From NCBI RefSeq assembly GCF_048553715.1, contig NZ_JBLZNC010000004.1, positions 248,001 through 312,000 on the forward strand: a stretch of 64,000 nt of DNA, in the 5' to 3' direction. Both the position numbers and the translations under genes were made by a program. The notes under the pieces are model-generated. The model saw only the letters and a program-made list of their open reading frames with translations. It was not told where the DNA came from and did no database searches. Position 1 is the stretch's first letter. Each line of letters begins with the position of its first letter. The DNA comes from Sagittula sp048553715. Its GTDB lineage: Bacteria > Pseudomonadota > Alphaproteobacteria > Rhodobacterales > Rhodobacteraceae. Positions 42,420 through 51,489 of this stretch are shown here, piece after piece.

Positions 42420-44287
42420 GAGGCGTTCATGGCCTCATCGGTCTGGGTGGGATGCTCGACCCAGCGGGCAATCACGGCGCGGGCGGCGATTTCATCGCCC
42501 GTGTCAATGGCCTGACGCAGCTCGCGCAGGGCTGTCGCGGTTTCGAATTCTGTCAAACAGGCCTCTTGGGCGCGGAAGATCTTTGGATGATGTGTGGTCA
42601 TCATATCTGCTGAAATCAGCAATTCTTCATGGAGTTTTTCGCCCGGTCGCAGGCCGGTCACCTGAATTTCGATATCGCCATCAGGGCGGGTGTCGTCCCT
42701 GACGGTCAGGCCCGCGCCCTCGATCATTTGCTGGGCGAGCGTTTTGATCGACATGGGCTCCCCCATGTCCAAGACAAAAACGTCGCCGCCGCGGGCAAAG
42801 CTGCCTGCCATCAGGACCAAGCGGGCAGCTTCCGGGATGGTCATAAAATAGCGTGTGACCTGTGGATCTGTCAGCGTGATCGGGCCCCCCCGTGCGATCT
42901 GTTCCTCGAACAACGGGATCACCGACCCGCTGGAACCAAGGACATTGCCAAAGCGCACCATTGAAAACCGCGTGTCGGTTTGACGGTTGGCAAGATCCTG
43001 CACCAGTAATTCAGCCAAGCGTTTCGAAGCACCCATGACATTGGTGGGGCGCACGGCCTTATCGCTCGACACCAGAATGAAGCGATCCACGCCGAAGGAA
43101 CGGGCCGCATCTGCCATCGTCTTGGTGCCAAGGACATTGTTTTTCAGACCCGTCAGCGGATTGGATTCCACAAGTGGGAGGTGTTTGTAGGCTGCGGCGT
43201 GCAGGACCACGTCAACAGGATGCGCGTGTAAGGTGTCGTGGATGAGCTGTTCATTGAGCACGGACCCAAGCACCGGCGTTATCGGCAGCTGCGGGAACTG
43301 TAGCCTCAGTTCCTTATCAACGCCGTATAGTGCGAGCTCCGAGTGATCGAGCAGGATCAAATGTGCAGGTTCAAAGGTGGCAACCTGTCGGCACAATTCG
43401 GACCCGATAGACCCGCCCGCGCCTGTGACCAGAACAGTGCGCCCCTGATAGGCGTTGCGCAAACCGGGACTGTCCTGCGCTATCTGGCCACGACCCAATA
43501 GATGATCAATCGTAGCGGCCTGTGGGGGGCGGGCTTCGCTGCCGTCGCCTAACAGCGCAGCCAGCGACGGCAGTTGGTGAATTTCGCAGCCGACATCCCG
43601 CAGCCTATGCCGAACCCGCATAAGATCGGCAGGCGTCTGTGATGGCATGGCCAAGACAATCCGGTCCACATGCCTATCGGCAACGAGGCGAGGAATAGTG
43701 GAGGGCGCATAGACCCGCAGACCGGCAATGATCTGGGACTGGAGGGTAGGGTTGTCATCGATCAGCGCGATGGCGTCGATGCTGTCGTGATGGCGCAGCG
43801 CCGTCGCGAATTGTTGGCCAGTCGATCCCGCTCCGTATATCAGAATACGCGTCGTATCACCGCCCCGCATGTAAATGCGGCGTGTGATGTGCCGCAGGGC
43901 CGCCCGCCATGCGGCTGACATAACCAGCACCAAGAGCGCCATGGTAAATACCACGCCCAAGGGCACGTGCAGGTCGAGATAGGGAGACAGAAGAACCGTC
44001 GCCCCACCGAGCGAGAACGCGTATAATGCGGTACGTGCCGTGGCGCGTAGCTCGTATCCCTCCAGCTTAATCCGGGTCAGACCCATCGCCCAACCCAGAC
44101 CGGCGGCAATGCCACCCAGTGCGACGCAGAGCGATACCAACTGCGATGGGGGCACGTCCGATTGGATAAACGGCCAGAATAATGTGAGCGATACCGCGAC
44201 CGACAGCCAGACCACCAGCACGTCGAGCGCCGCGAACAGCATGTGTTTTTGCCAAAGGCGTAGCCCTGTGACCAGCGCGAACAGCAT
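42416..44287 (-). CDS. Nucleoside-diphosphate sugar 4,6-dehydratase, membrane-bound (CapD/PglF/WbpM type)
   Basis: A 623-aa enzyme of polysaccharide synthesis. The N-terminus has four membrane helices (about 15-125), then a Rossmann-like region (RILIYGAGSTGQQFATAL, about 145-260), then the SDR catalytic domain from about 285 (VLVTGAGGSIGSELCRQ). The catalytic area SSDKAVRPTNVMGASKRLAE has Met where common SDRs have Tyr, as in the PglF/WbpM dehydratases, with the lysine three residues on. It probably makes a 4-keto-6-deoxy sugar for a surface glycan or protein glycan. No other glycan genes are near. Base composition seems a little lower in GC than its neighbours, which could mean transfer. Confidence 0.9.
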   Translation of the reverse strand: MLFALVTGLRLWQKHMLFAALDVLVVWLSVAVSLTLFWPFIQSDVPPSQLVSLCVALGGIAAGLGWAMGLTRIKLEGYELRATARTALYAFSLGGATVLLSPYLDLHVPLGVVFTMALLVLVMSAAWRAALRHITRRIYMRGGDTTRILIYGAGSTGQQFATALRHHDSIDAIALIDDNPTLQSQIIAGLRVYAPSTIPRLVADRHVDRIVLAMPSQTPADLMRVRHRLRDVGCEIHQLPSLAALLGDGSEARPPQAATIDHLLGRGQIAQDSPGLRNAYQGRTVLVTGAGGSIGSELCRQVATFEPAHLILLDHSELALYGVDKELRLQFPQLPITPVLGSVLNEQLIHDTLHAHPVDVVLHAAAYKHLPLVESNPLTGLKNNVLGTKTMADAARSFGVDRFILVSSDKAVRPTNVMGASKRLAELLVQDLANRQTDTRFSMVRFGNVLGSSGSVIPLFEEQIARGGPITLTDPQVTRYFMTIPEAARLVLMAGSFARGGDVFVLDMGEPMSIKTLAQQMIEGAGLTVRDDTRPDGDIEIQVTGLRPGEKLHEELLISADMMTTHHPKIFRAQEACLTEFETATALRELRQAIDTGDEIAARAVIARWVEHPTQTDEAMNAS

Positions 44288-44560
44288 ATGCAGCCTTTTT
44301 CCATACCGGCACGCCGTCTCGCGCCCTTGGACAAATCCGTCGCATATCAGCGGTTAAGGCCGCTTTAAGCCAGCCCGCCCCAAAACCGCCGATCCGCACC
44401 AAAATTGCTGCAAATGCACGAATATGCGCCGACCTTTCCGCGTCACGCCACGCATACGTTATATTCAGCCCCTTTTTTCTTGGGCATAGCTGGGATATGC
44501 AGCGCGCCAGTCGGGCCGCCAAAGGCGTGTCCGCTGCCGATACCTGTATAGGAGGGTCAA

Positions 44561-45580
44561 ATGGGCTACCGGATCGTCGTCGCAGGCGCCACAGGCAATG
44601 TGGGCCGCGAAATGCTGAACATCCTCGCCGAACGGGGTTTCCCCGTGGACGAGATCGCCGTGCTGGCTTCGCGCCGCTCGCTGGGCACAGAGGTCAGCTT
44701 TGGCGACAAGACACTGAAAACCCAGGACCTCGAGACATTCGACTTCACCGGATGGGATATCGCGCTGTTCGCTGTGGGCTCTGGCCCGACCAAGGAATTT
44801 GCCCCGAAGGCGGCAAAGGCGGGCTGCGTGGTCATCGATAACTCGTCGCTGTACCGCTACGATCCCGATGTTCCGCTGATCGTGCCAGAGGTGAACGCCG
44901 AAGCCATCCACGACATCAAAAAGAACATCATCGCGAACCCGAACTGTTCGACCGCGCAGATGGTTGTGGCACTGAAGCCGCTGCATGATCGCGCCAAGAT
45001 CAAGCGCGTTGTCGTGTCCACCTACCAGTCGGTGTCCGGCTCCGGTAAAGAAGCCATTGACGAGCTGTGGGATCAGACCAAGGCGCATTACAATCCGACC
45101 GATGATTACCAGCGCAAGGTCTACCCCAAAGACATCGCTTTCAACGTGATCCCGCACATTGATGTGTTCCTCGACGATGGCTCCACCAAGGAAGAGTGGA
45201 AGATGGTCGCGGAGACCAAAAAGATCATCGACCCGTCGATCAAGCTGACCGCGACCTGTGTGCGCGTGCCGGTCTTTGTCGGCCACTCCGAGGCGATCAA
45301 CGTCGAATTCGAGGATTTCCTCGACGAGGACGAAGCGCGCGACATCCTGCGCGAAGCGCCCGGCATCATGGTGATCGACAAGCGTGAGGACGGCGGCTAC
45401 GTCACGCCCAAGGAATGCGTTGGCGATTTCGCCACGTTCATCAGCCGGATCCGTCAGGACAGCACTGTCGAAAACGGTCTGAACCTGTGGTGCGTCTCCG
45501 ACAACCTGCGCAAAGGCGCGGCGCTGAACGCGGTTCAGATCGCCGAAGTTCTTGGCCGTGAGGTTCTGAAAAAAGGCTGA
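44561..45580 (+). CDS. asd: Aspartate-semialdehyde dehydrogenase
   Basis: A 339-aa enzyme reducing aspartyl phosphate to aspartate semialdehyde, the branch point to diaminopimelate/lysine, threonine and methionine. The NADP loop is VVAGATGNVGREML, the catalytic cysteine is Cys129 in NPNCSTAQMV, and the substrate region includes STYQSVSGSGKEA and TCVRVPVFVGHSEA. ATG 44561 follows GGAGGG. It stands alone with a shared terminator; its product feeds DapD and DapE encoded nearby. Confidence 0.96.
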   Translation: MGYRIVVAGATGNVGREMLNILAERGFPVDEIAVLASRRSLGTEVSFGDKTLKTQDLETFDFTGWDIALFAVGSGPTKEFAPKAAKAGCVVIDNSSLYRYDPDVPLIVPEVNAEAIHDIKKNIIANPNCSTAQMVVALKPLHDRAKIKRVVVSTYQSVSGSGKEAIDELWDQTKAHYNPTDDYQRKVYPKDIAFNVIPHIDVFLDDGSTKEEWKMVAETKKIIDPSIKLTATCVRVPVFVGHSEAINVEFEDFLDEDEARDILREAPGIMVIDKREDGGYVTPKECVGDFATFISRIRQDSTVENGLNLWCVSDNLRKGAALNAVQIAEVLGREVLKKG

Positions 45581-45597
45581 TCCTTTTTCCAGATGAT

Positions 45598-45634
45598 ATA
45601 AAAAAGGCCCTCGCAGGAATTGCGGGGGCCTTTT
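45598..45634. terminator. Terminator shared by asd and carbonic anhydrase genes
   Basis: GGCCCTCGCA (45606-45615) pairs with TGCGGGGGCC (45621-45630); A8 before and TTTT after make it effective in both directions. Confidence 0.85.
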
Positions 45635-45654
45635 CGTTTGCGCCTGCGCGCCGA

Positions 45655-46293
45655 TCAGATTTCTACAAAGCTGCCCTTGGAATCCATGTTCAGCAGGGTG
45701 CCTTCGCCGATGTCGGTCCATAGGCCGTGCAGCGACAGGGAACCGTCTTCGACAGCCTCGCGCACAAAGGGGAAGGTCATCAGGTTGCGCAGCGATACAC
45801 GGACCGCTTCGTGTTCCAAAGCACGCGGCATGTCGGGGTCGTCCTTGACGGCCTCATACCCGGGTTTGAGGATGTCCATCCAACGCCCCACAAAAGATGA
45901 CGTCTCTTCCAGCTCGGGCGCACGGCCTTCGCACATGTCGTAGCAGCCTTTGACGCCGCCACAGCTGGAGTGGCCGATAATGATGACATGGGCGACCTTC
46001 AACGCGGTCACGGCGTATTCGATTGCCGCCGAGGTGCCGTGCTGCTGGCCGTCGGGTTCATAGGGGGGCACCAGATTGGCGATATTGCGGTGGATGAAGA
46101 ACTCGCCCTGATCAGCGCCGAAAATGGACGTCACATGCACGCGCGAGTCGCAGCAGGAGATGACCATGGCGCGCGGGCGCTGTCCCTCATCTGCAAGGCG
46201 TCTGTACCATGCGTGGTTTTCCGCGTGGGTGGTGGCCTTCCATCCGTGGTAGCGCGTCACAAGATAAGCTGGCAGCGGCTTGGTAAATGGCAT
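45655..46293 (-). CDS. Beta-class carbonic anhydrase
   Basis: A 212-aa zinc enzyme that interconverts carbon dioxide and bicarbonate. The zinc ligands are Cys48 in CCDSR (with the Asp49-Arg51 dyad), His108 and Cys111 in GHSSCGGVKG. The length and the GTSAAIEYAV segment fit the bacterial beta class. ATG 46293 gives the family start MPFTKPLPAYLV. Bicarbonate supply for CarB and carboxylases is a likely use. A palindrome lies 40 bases upstream. Confidence 0.95.
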   Translation of the reverse strand: MPFTKPLPAYLVTRYHGWKATTHAENHAWYRRLADEGQRPRAMVISCCDSRVHVTSIFGADQGEFFIHRNIANLVPPYEPDGQQHGTSAAIEYAVTALKVAHVIIIGHSSCGGVKGCYDMCEGRAPELEETSSFVGRWMDILKPGYEAVKDDPDMPRALEHEAVRVSLRNLMTFPFVREAVEDGSLSLHGLWTDIGEGTLLNMDSKGSFVEI

Positions 46294-46332
46294 TGCAGTC
46301 TCCGTCTGTCGCAAGCGGCGGGTTGCAAAGGG

Positions 46333-46346
46333 AATTACGCGTAATT
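46333..46346. promoter_or_regulatory. Perfect palindrome between carbonic anhydrase and HPt-like genes
   Basis: AATTACGCGTAATT, a perfect 14-bp palindrome, lies 40 bases before the carbonic anhydrase ATG and 103 before the divergent gene, suiting an operator for one or both. Confidence 0.4.
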
Positions 46347-46448
46347 GTCCTAGAATGCGAGTGATTTCGGAGATTTGTAATAACCTTTTGGGAAGGGACT
46401 ACATGCATTTTGACCGTTGGCTGTGGGGGCCAAGGAATGGGGTGAGAT

Positions 46449-46829
46449 GTGTTAAAGGTGACGTATCTGTCGCCGGTGGAGTGTCCGGATATGGACACGG
46501 CCCAGATCAAGACGCTGTATTCGGATCTGGGTCCGAATGCCGCTGAAGACGTGATCTGCCGCGCTATGGAGGAGCTGGCCCAACGGCTTTGCCAAGTGCA
46601 GGATATGGCGCTTTCCGGAGCTCGCCGCGACATGCAGAAAACATTGCGGTCGCTGGCGGCGATCGCGCAGCAAATCGGATTGGAGACATTGAGCAAGGTG
46701 GCCCATGATGTGATCGACTGCATTGAACTGGGCGATATCGTGGCCGAGGCCGCGACGCTGGCGCGTTTGGCCCGCACGGGTGAGCGGTCATTGACGCAGC
46801 TTTGGGATATCAACGAGTTCACCCTGTAG
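46449..46829 (+). CDS. All-helical protein resembling an HPt domain without the histidine
   Basis: A 126-aa protein with GTG start (46449). Predicted helices run through DMDTAQIKTLYSDLGPNAAEDVICRAME-type segments and LRSLAAIAQQIGLETLSKVA. The latter has the spacing of an HPt phosphotransfer helix (x-x-LAxIAxQIGLxxL) but where HPt domains carry a phosphorylatable His none is present. It may be a degenerate phosphotransfer or docking protein. A short ribosome-binding site cannot be made out clearly. Function not known. Confidence 0.65.
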   Translation: MLKVTYLSPVECPDMDTAQIKTLYSDLGPNAAEDVICRAMEELAQRLCQVQDMALSGARRDMQKTLRSLAAIAQQIGLETLSKVAHDVIDCIELGDIVAEAATLARLARTGERSLTQLWDINEFTL

Positions 46830-46911
46830 CCTGCATGCGGGCCGATTCGGGCTTGCAGCGGTCTGCGCCGGGATTAGGCTGAGCCCGCAAACACAGCCGA
46901 GGTTCCTCTTT

Positions 46912-48294
46912 ATGCCCCCCCGTTTCCAATCCGACGCCGCAAACGCCCTGCCATTGCATGTCCTGACCCCTGATGCATTGGACGGCTGGCTGACTGAGCA
47001 GTCGGAGTTTGTACGCGCATGGGTGGCCGCACAGGGTTTTGCGGGACATATCGGCACCGCGCTGATGATCCCCGGAGAGGCCGGGGCCCCCGTCGCGGCG
47101 CTTGCCGGATATGGCACGGCGGACCAGCGGGCACGCCAGCGGTTTGTTCTGGCGGCGGCCATACCGGCCTTGTCGCCGGGGGCGTACCAAATCGCCTCGG
47201 GTGATCTGGACAATCCTGCGACAGAGGCGCTGGGATGGCTTTTGTCGATGTATCGTTTCACGCGCTACAAATCCGCAGCCGAAGCGGATCGCCATCTGGT
47301 GGCGCCTGCGGGTGTAGACGCCGCACGGCTGGAGGTGTTGGCGGAGGCAGAATGGCTGACGCGGGATCTGGTGAACACGCCGGCCCAGGACATGGGGCCG
47401 GTGGCGCTGGAACAGGCCGCCCGCGATCTGGCCGACAGATTTGACGCAACGATTGAAGTCACGACCGGAGAGGACCTGCTGGCGCAGAATTTTCCCATGA
47501 TCCACGTGGTCGGCCGGGCCGCGTCCGAGGCGCCTCGCCTGATTGATCTGCGCTGGGGCAGCGCTGGGCCGAAGCTGACGCTTGTCGGCAAAGGCGTGTG
47601 CTTTGACACCGGCGGGCTGAACCTGAAGCCGGGCGGATCTATGGGCCTGATGAAGAAGGACATGGGCGGCGCGGCAAACACCATCGGGCTGGCTCAGATG
47701 ATCATGGCGCTGGGGCTGAATGTGCAACTGCGTTTGCTGATCCCCGCTGTCGAAAACAGCGTATCCGCCCCCAGTTTCCGCCCCGGCGATGTGCTGACCT
47801 CGCGTTTGGGCAAGACGGTAGAGGTCAACAATACGGACGCCGAAGGACGGTTGGTGCTGGCGGATGCGCTGGCCTACGGGGCCGAGGAGGCGCCCGATTT
47901 GATGCTGTCGATGGCAACGCTGACGGGGGCGGCCCGCGTGGCCGTTGGTCCGGACCTCGCGCCGTTCTACTGCGATGACGAGCGGTTTGTTCAGGCGCTG
48001 ACGGCCTCTGCGCAGGAACAGGCCGATCCGGTATGGCGGATGCCATTCCACATTCCTTACGAGACGATGATTGAACCGGATATCGCCGATCTGGACAATG
48101 CGCCCTCAGGCGGTTTTGCCGGATCGATCACAGCGGCCCTGTTCTTGCGCCGCTTTACCGAAGGCGCTGCCCGCTATGCGCATTTTGACATCTACAGTTG
48201 GCAGCCCTCGGCACAACCGGGGCGCAGCAAGGGCGGGCTGGGGCAGGGGCCACGCGCGATCCTTGGCGCGTTGCCGCAGGTTTTGGGTCTGTGA
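46912..48294 (+). CDS. M17 leucyl aminopeptidase family protein
   Basis: A 460-aa cytosolic metallo-aminopeptidase. The C-terminal catalytic domain begins near residue 145 and has the M17 marks VGKGVCFDTGGLNLKPGGSM, DMGGAANTIG and the signature NTDAEGRLVLADAL. It lacks nothing obvious for two-metal catalysis. The shorter N-terminal domain differs from classical PepA, as in the alphaproteobacterial subgroup. The following NlpC/P60 gene overlaps its stop (TGATG), so the pair is cotranscribed. Confidence 0.92.
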   Translation: MPPRFQSDAANALPLHVLTPDALDGWLTEQSEFVRAWVAAQGFAGHIGTALMIPGEAGAPVAALAGYGTADQRARQRFVLAAAIPALSPGAYQIASGDLDNPATEALGWLLSMYRFTRYKSAAEADRHLVAPAGVDAARLEVLAEAEWLTRDLVNTPAQDMGPVALEQAARDLADRFDATIEVTTGEDLLAQNFPMIHVVGRAASEAPRLIDLRWGSAGPKLTLVGKGVCFDTGGLNLKPGGSMGLMKKDMGGAANTIGLAQMIMALGLNVQLRLLIPAVENSVSAPSFRPGDVLTSRLGKTVEVNNTDAEGRLVLADALAYGAEEAPDLMLSMATLTGAARVAVGPDLAPFYCDDERFVQALTASAQEQADPVWRMPFHIPYETMIEPDIADLDNAPSGGFAGSITAALFLRRFTEGAARYAHFDIYSWQPSAQPGRSKGGLGQGPRAILGALPQVLGL

Positions 48295-49124
48295 TGGACC
48301 GGCGACTGCGTCCCGCAACAGATCGCGTTGTCGCGCGGGATCACGCGCAGGATTTCCCCGATCTGCGACCTGTTGATCCCGAACCGATGTTCGTGTCTTT
48401 GCCGGTGACGGATCTGTGCCGCTCTCCCGATGGGGCGCGGGACCGTCAGTTGATGTACGGCACGCCGTGCGAGGTGCTGGACCGCGTTGACGGATGGGCC
48501 TTCGTCCGCGTGCCGACTATGTCGGGCTATGTCGGATGGTTGCACGATGCGGCATTGCGCCCGTCAGACGATCGGCCGCCGGCGGTGCTCAGGGTTTGCG
48601 TGCAACAAACCCACGCCTACAGCCAGCCGGATTTCAAACAGCCTGAAACGCTGGCCCTGTCAGAGGGCAGCCGCCTGTTTGGCGGCGCGGTCGAGGGCCG
48701 CTTTATCCGCACCGAGGCAGGGTGGGTTCCGCAGTCGCACCTGTCGGAAACCTCTGAGCGTGACCCCGTCGCCGTGGCAGAGCGTTACCTTGGCACCCCC
48801 TATTTGTGGGGCGGAAACAGCGTTTGGGGGGTCGATTGTTCCGGTCTCGTCTGGGCGGGGCTTGCGGCCTGCGGCTATGACTGCCCCGGAGACAGCGACA
48901 TGCAGGAGGCGCGACTGGGCCAAACCTTGCCCGCGGGCACTGCGCCGCAGCGGGGGGATTTGATGTTCTGGAAAGGACATGTGGCATGGGTCGCGGACGG
49001 CGACCGTCTGTTGCATGCCAATGCCCATCATATGGCGGTGCGCTATGAGCCCATCGCCGAGGCGATTGCCCGTATCGAGGCGCAAGGCGATGGCCCCGTC
49101 ACGCGTCATGCGCGGCTGAAATAG
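48294..49124 (+). CDS. C40 (NlpC/P60) peptidase with SH3-like N-terminal region
   Basis: A 276-aa cell-wall peptidase. Two SH3-like repeats occupy about 30-150 (SGYVGWLHDAAL; GRFIRTEAGWVPQSHL). The NlpC/P60 domain (about 155-275) has the catalytic Cys182 in GVDCSGLVWAG, His229 in WKGHVAWV and a third polar residue at His241. Such enzymes cut gamma-D-Glu-diaminopimelate bonds in peptidoglycan stem peptides. No signal peptide is visible, so it may act on recycled muropeptides in the cytosol together with the aminopeptidase encoded upstream (inference). Confidence 0.9.
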   Translation: MDRRLRPATDRVVARDHAQDFPDLRPVDPEPMFVSLPVTDLCRSPDGARDRQLMYGTPCEVLDRVDGWAFVRVPTMSGYVGWLHDAALRPSDDRPPAVLRVCVQQTHAYSQPDFKQPETLALSEGSRLFGGAVEGRFIRTEAGWVPQSHLSETSERDPVAVAERYLGTPYLWGGNSVWGVDCSGLVWAGLAACGYDCPGDSDMQEARLGQTLPAGTAPQRGDLMFWKGHVAWVADGDRLLHANAHHMAVRYEPIAEAIARIEAQGDGPVTRHARLK

Positions 49125-49127
49125 GGG

Positions 49128-49472
49128 TCACTCCACCGAACGGATCAGCTTGCGTTCCAACACACGCAACACCGTGCGCAGGTCATGCCCACGTTTGAGC
49201 ACTTGGCCATCCGTGCCGATCACAGCGTATTCCCCCTGACGGTTGCGCAGTTTCGGGCGTTTTTCGATCCTGTACAGCGGGTTTTCCGCTGTCCGTTTGA
49301 ACACCGAAAACACCGCCACATCCCGCAGGGACGAAATCCCGTAATCGCGCCACTCGCCAGCGGCAACCATACGGCCGTAAAGCGATAGGATCACGCTCAG
49401 CTCTGTTCGGTGAAAGGCGGTCACCTGCTGTGGCGCGGGCCCCTGATTTGGAAAAGGCGTAAGACTGTTCAT
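49128..49472 (-). CDS. DUF2794 family protein
   Basis: A 114-aa protein of a family restricted, as far as I know, to alphaproteobacteria. It shows FHRTELSVILSLYGRMVAAGEWRDYGI and IEKRPKLRNRQGEYAVIGTDGQVL, with a basic end. Function unknown. ATG 49472 was chosen; the longer frame upstream enters DNA belonging to the divergent thiolase gene. Confidence 0.85.
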   Translation of the reverse strand: MNSLTPFPNQGPAPQQVTAFHRTELSVILSLYGRMVAAGEWRDYGISSLRDVAVFSVFKRTAENPLYRIEKRPKLRNRQGEYAVIGTDGQVLKRGHDLRTVLRVLERKLIRSVE

Positions 49473-49626
49473 ACCTACAGATTTGCGTCCTGCGACGGCC
49501 AAATCAAGAACCAAGTCCAAGATGTGGCAGCCTTTTGCCGTATACTTGACCGCACGGTCGGTTTTGTGCAGAGTCCCGTGACACGGGAGGGGCTGGCGCT
49601 TTGCCAGCGCAATGGGGAGCTTTGGC

Positions 49627-50811
49627 ATGCGAGACGCGTGGTTGTGCGAAGGAACAAGAACACCAATCGGGCGATACGGCGGGGCGCTGTCGTCGGTGCG
49701 CCCGGATGATCTGTTGGCACATGTGATCCGCGCCATTGTGCCCGAAGGCCTGCCTGTCGACGAGGTGATCGCGGGCTGCGCCAATCAGGCAGGCGAGGAC
49801 AATCGCAACGTCGCCCGCATGTCTGCGCTTTTGGCGGGTCTGGGTGAGGGCGTGCCGGGAACGACGGTGAACCGTCTGTGCGGTTCCGGTCTTGATGCCG
49901 TGGCGATTGCTGCGCGCCAAGTGAAATGCGGTGAGGCTGAAATCGTTGTGGCCGGCGGTGTCGAAAGCATGTCGCGCGCGCCTTTTGTCATGCCCAAGGC
50001 GAGCAGCGCTTTTTCCCGCGCTAATGAGATTTACGACACCACCATCGGTTGGCGATTCGTCAATCCGGCGATGCAGGCGCGCTATGGCACTGACTCCATG
50101 CCGGAAACCGCTGAAAACGTCGCCGAGGAATTTGCCATCTCGCGTGAGGATCAGGACAAGTTCGCCCTGCGATCACAAGAGCGCGCAGCAGCGGCGATTG
50201 CGTCGGGGCGGTTGGCGCGGGAAATCACGCCGGTTTCCATTCCGCAGCGCAAGGGCGATCCGGTGCGTGTCGACACGGACGAACATCCACGGACGACCAC
50301 TCTGGACAAGCTGGCTGCGCTAAAGACGCCGTTTCGCGACGGGGGCAGTGTGACGGCGGGCAATGCGTCGGGCGTGAATGACGGCGCGTGCGCATTGATC
50401 GTAGCCTCGCCAGAGGCGGCGCAAAAGCACGGGTTGCGTCCTGTGGCGCGCATTCTGGGCGCGGCGACAGCCGGGGTTGCCCCGCGCCTGATGGGCTTTG
50501 GTCCAGCGCCTGCGACGGACAAGCTGATGGCGCGCCTGAACCTGAAAATCAGCGATTTCGACGTGATCGAGTTGAACGAGGCCTTCGCCGCGCAGGCGCT
50601 TGCGGTCACACGGCATCTGGGCCTGCCGGACGATGCAGCGCATGTGAACCCGCATGGCGGTGCGATTGCACTGGGGCACCCGTTGGGAATGTCCGGGGCG
50701 CGTCTGGCGCTCACTGCAGGCCAATCGCTGACGGATGGCGGTAAATACGCTTTGTGTACAATGTGTATTGGCGTTGGGCAGGGCATCGCACTGGCGCTAG
50801 AGGCACTGTGA
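49627..50811 (+). CDS. pcaF: 3-oxoadipyl-CoA thiolase (PcaF type)
   Basis: A 394-aa thiolase that splits 3-oxoadipyl-CoA to succinyl-CoA and acetyl-CoA at the end of the beta-ketoadipate and related aromatic pathways. The nucleophile is Cys85 in VNRLCGSGLDA; the other active-site parts are NEAFAAQALAV, GGAIALGHPLGMSGAR and CTMCIGVGQG near the end. The PcaF-like segment TLDKLAALKTPFRDGGSV is clear. ATG 49627 follows GGGGAG. No other aromatic-degradation genes are in the window, and a TetR regulator follows by 1 base. Confidence 0.9.
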   Translation: MRDAWLCEGTRTPIGRYGGALSSVRPDDLLAHVIRAIVPEGLPVDEVIAGCANQAGEDNRNVARMSALLAGLGEGVPGTTVNRLCGSGLDAVAIAARQVKCGEAEIVVAGGVESMSRAPFVMPKASSAFSRANEIYDTTIGWRFVNPAMQARYGTDSMPETAENVAEEFAISREDQDKFALRSQERAAAAIASGRLAREITPVSIPQRKGDPVRVDTDEHPRTTTLDKLAALKTPFRDGGSVTAGNASGVNDGACALIVASPEAAQKHGLRPVARILGAATAGVAPRLMGFGPAPATDKLMARLNLKISDFDVIELNEAFAAQALAVTRHLGLPDDAAHVNPHGGAIALGHPLGMSGARLALTAGQSLTDGGKYALCTMCIGVGQGIALALEAL

Positions 50812-50812
50812 C

Positions 50813-51382
50813 ATGGCCCGTGGCTTGGGGCGCGATCACGCGGAAAAACGTCAGGCGTTGCGCAAAGGGGCGGCGGCCTACTTTGCGCAGCATGGGTTTG
50901 ATCGCGCATCGATGACGGGGGCGGCCAAGGCCTGCGGTGTGTCCAAGGCGCTGATATACCACTATTATCCCAGCAAGGAGGCGCTGTTGGCGGACATCCT
51001 GCAGGCGCATTTCGATGCGATGGTATTGCGGGCAAAGGCTGCCGCGCCGGGCGGTCTGGACGCCTTGGTGCGCGCCCTTCTGGACGCCTTTGAACACGCA
51101 GGCCCCGAGCATCGCCTGCAAGTCGATTCGTCTAAATGGCTGGCCGAGGACATGCGCGCCCCCATTCTGGAACGCCAGCGCGATCTGGTGGCGCTGATGT
51201 CGCAATGCCTGTCGACGCTGCGCCCCGAACTGGACCAAGACCGCCTGCGCGCTGCGACGATGACCGTTTTCGGCATTCTGAACTGGGTCAGTCGCTGGCA
51301 TGATCCGGCCAAAGGGATGAGCCGGGCGGCCTATACCGACATGGCGCTGCAGTTCATTGAGGGCGGTTTGGCGCGAATCTGA
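50813..51382 (+). CDS. TetR/AcrR family regulator
   Basis: A 189-aa regulator. Helix-turn-helix at about 20-60 (FAQHGFDRASMTGAAKACGV then SKALIYHYYPSKEALL). The C-terminal ligand domain includes WLAEDMRAPILERQRDLV and FGILNWVSRWHDPAKG, a tail seen in TetR regulators of acyl-CoA and aromatic-acid genes. It begins one base after pcaF, so it is cotranscribed and may respond to a CoA thioester handled by the thiolase (inference). Confidence 0.88.
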   Translation: MARGLGRDHAEKRQALRKGAAAYFAQHGFDRASMTGAAKACGVSKALIYHYYPSKEALLADILQAHFDAMVLRAKAAAPGGLDALVRALLDAFEHAGPEHRLQVDSSKWLAEDMRAPILERQRDLVALMSQCLSTLRPELDQDRLRAATMTVFGILNWVSRWHDPAKGMSRAAYTDMALQFIEGGLARI

Positions 51383-51489
51383 TCGCGCGCCGGCGGGCGT
51401 GCTGTTTCCGATTGGCGACGAAGCCGATCAGAAAAATTCAAAAGCGACACGTATTCACTCAGGCGCGACATTTTGTTGCTTGCTGGCCT

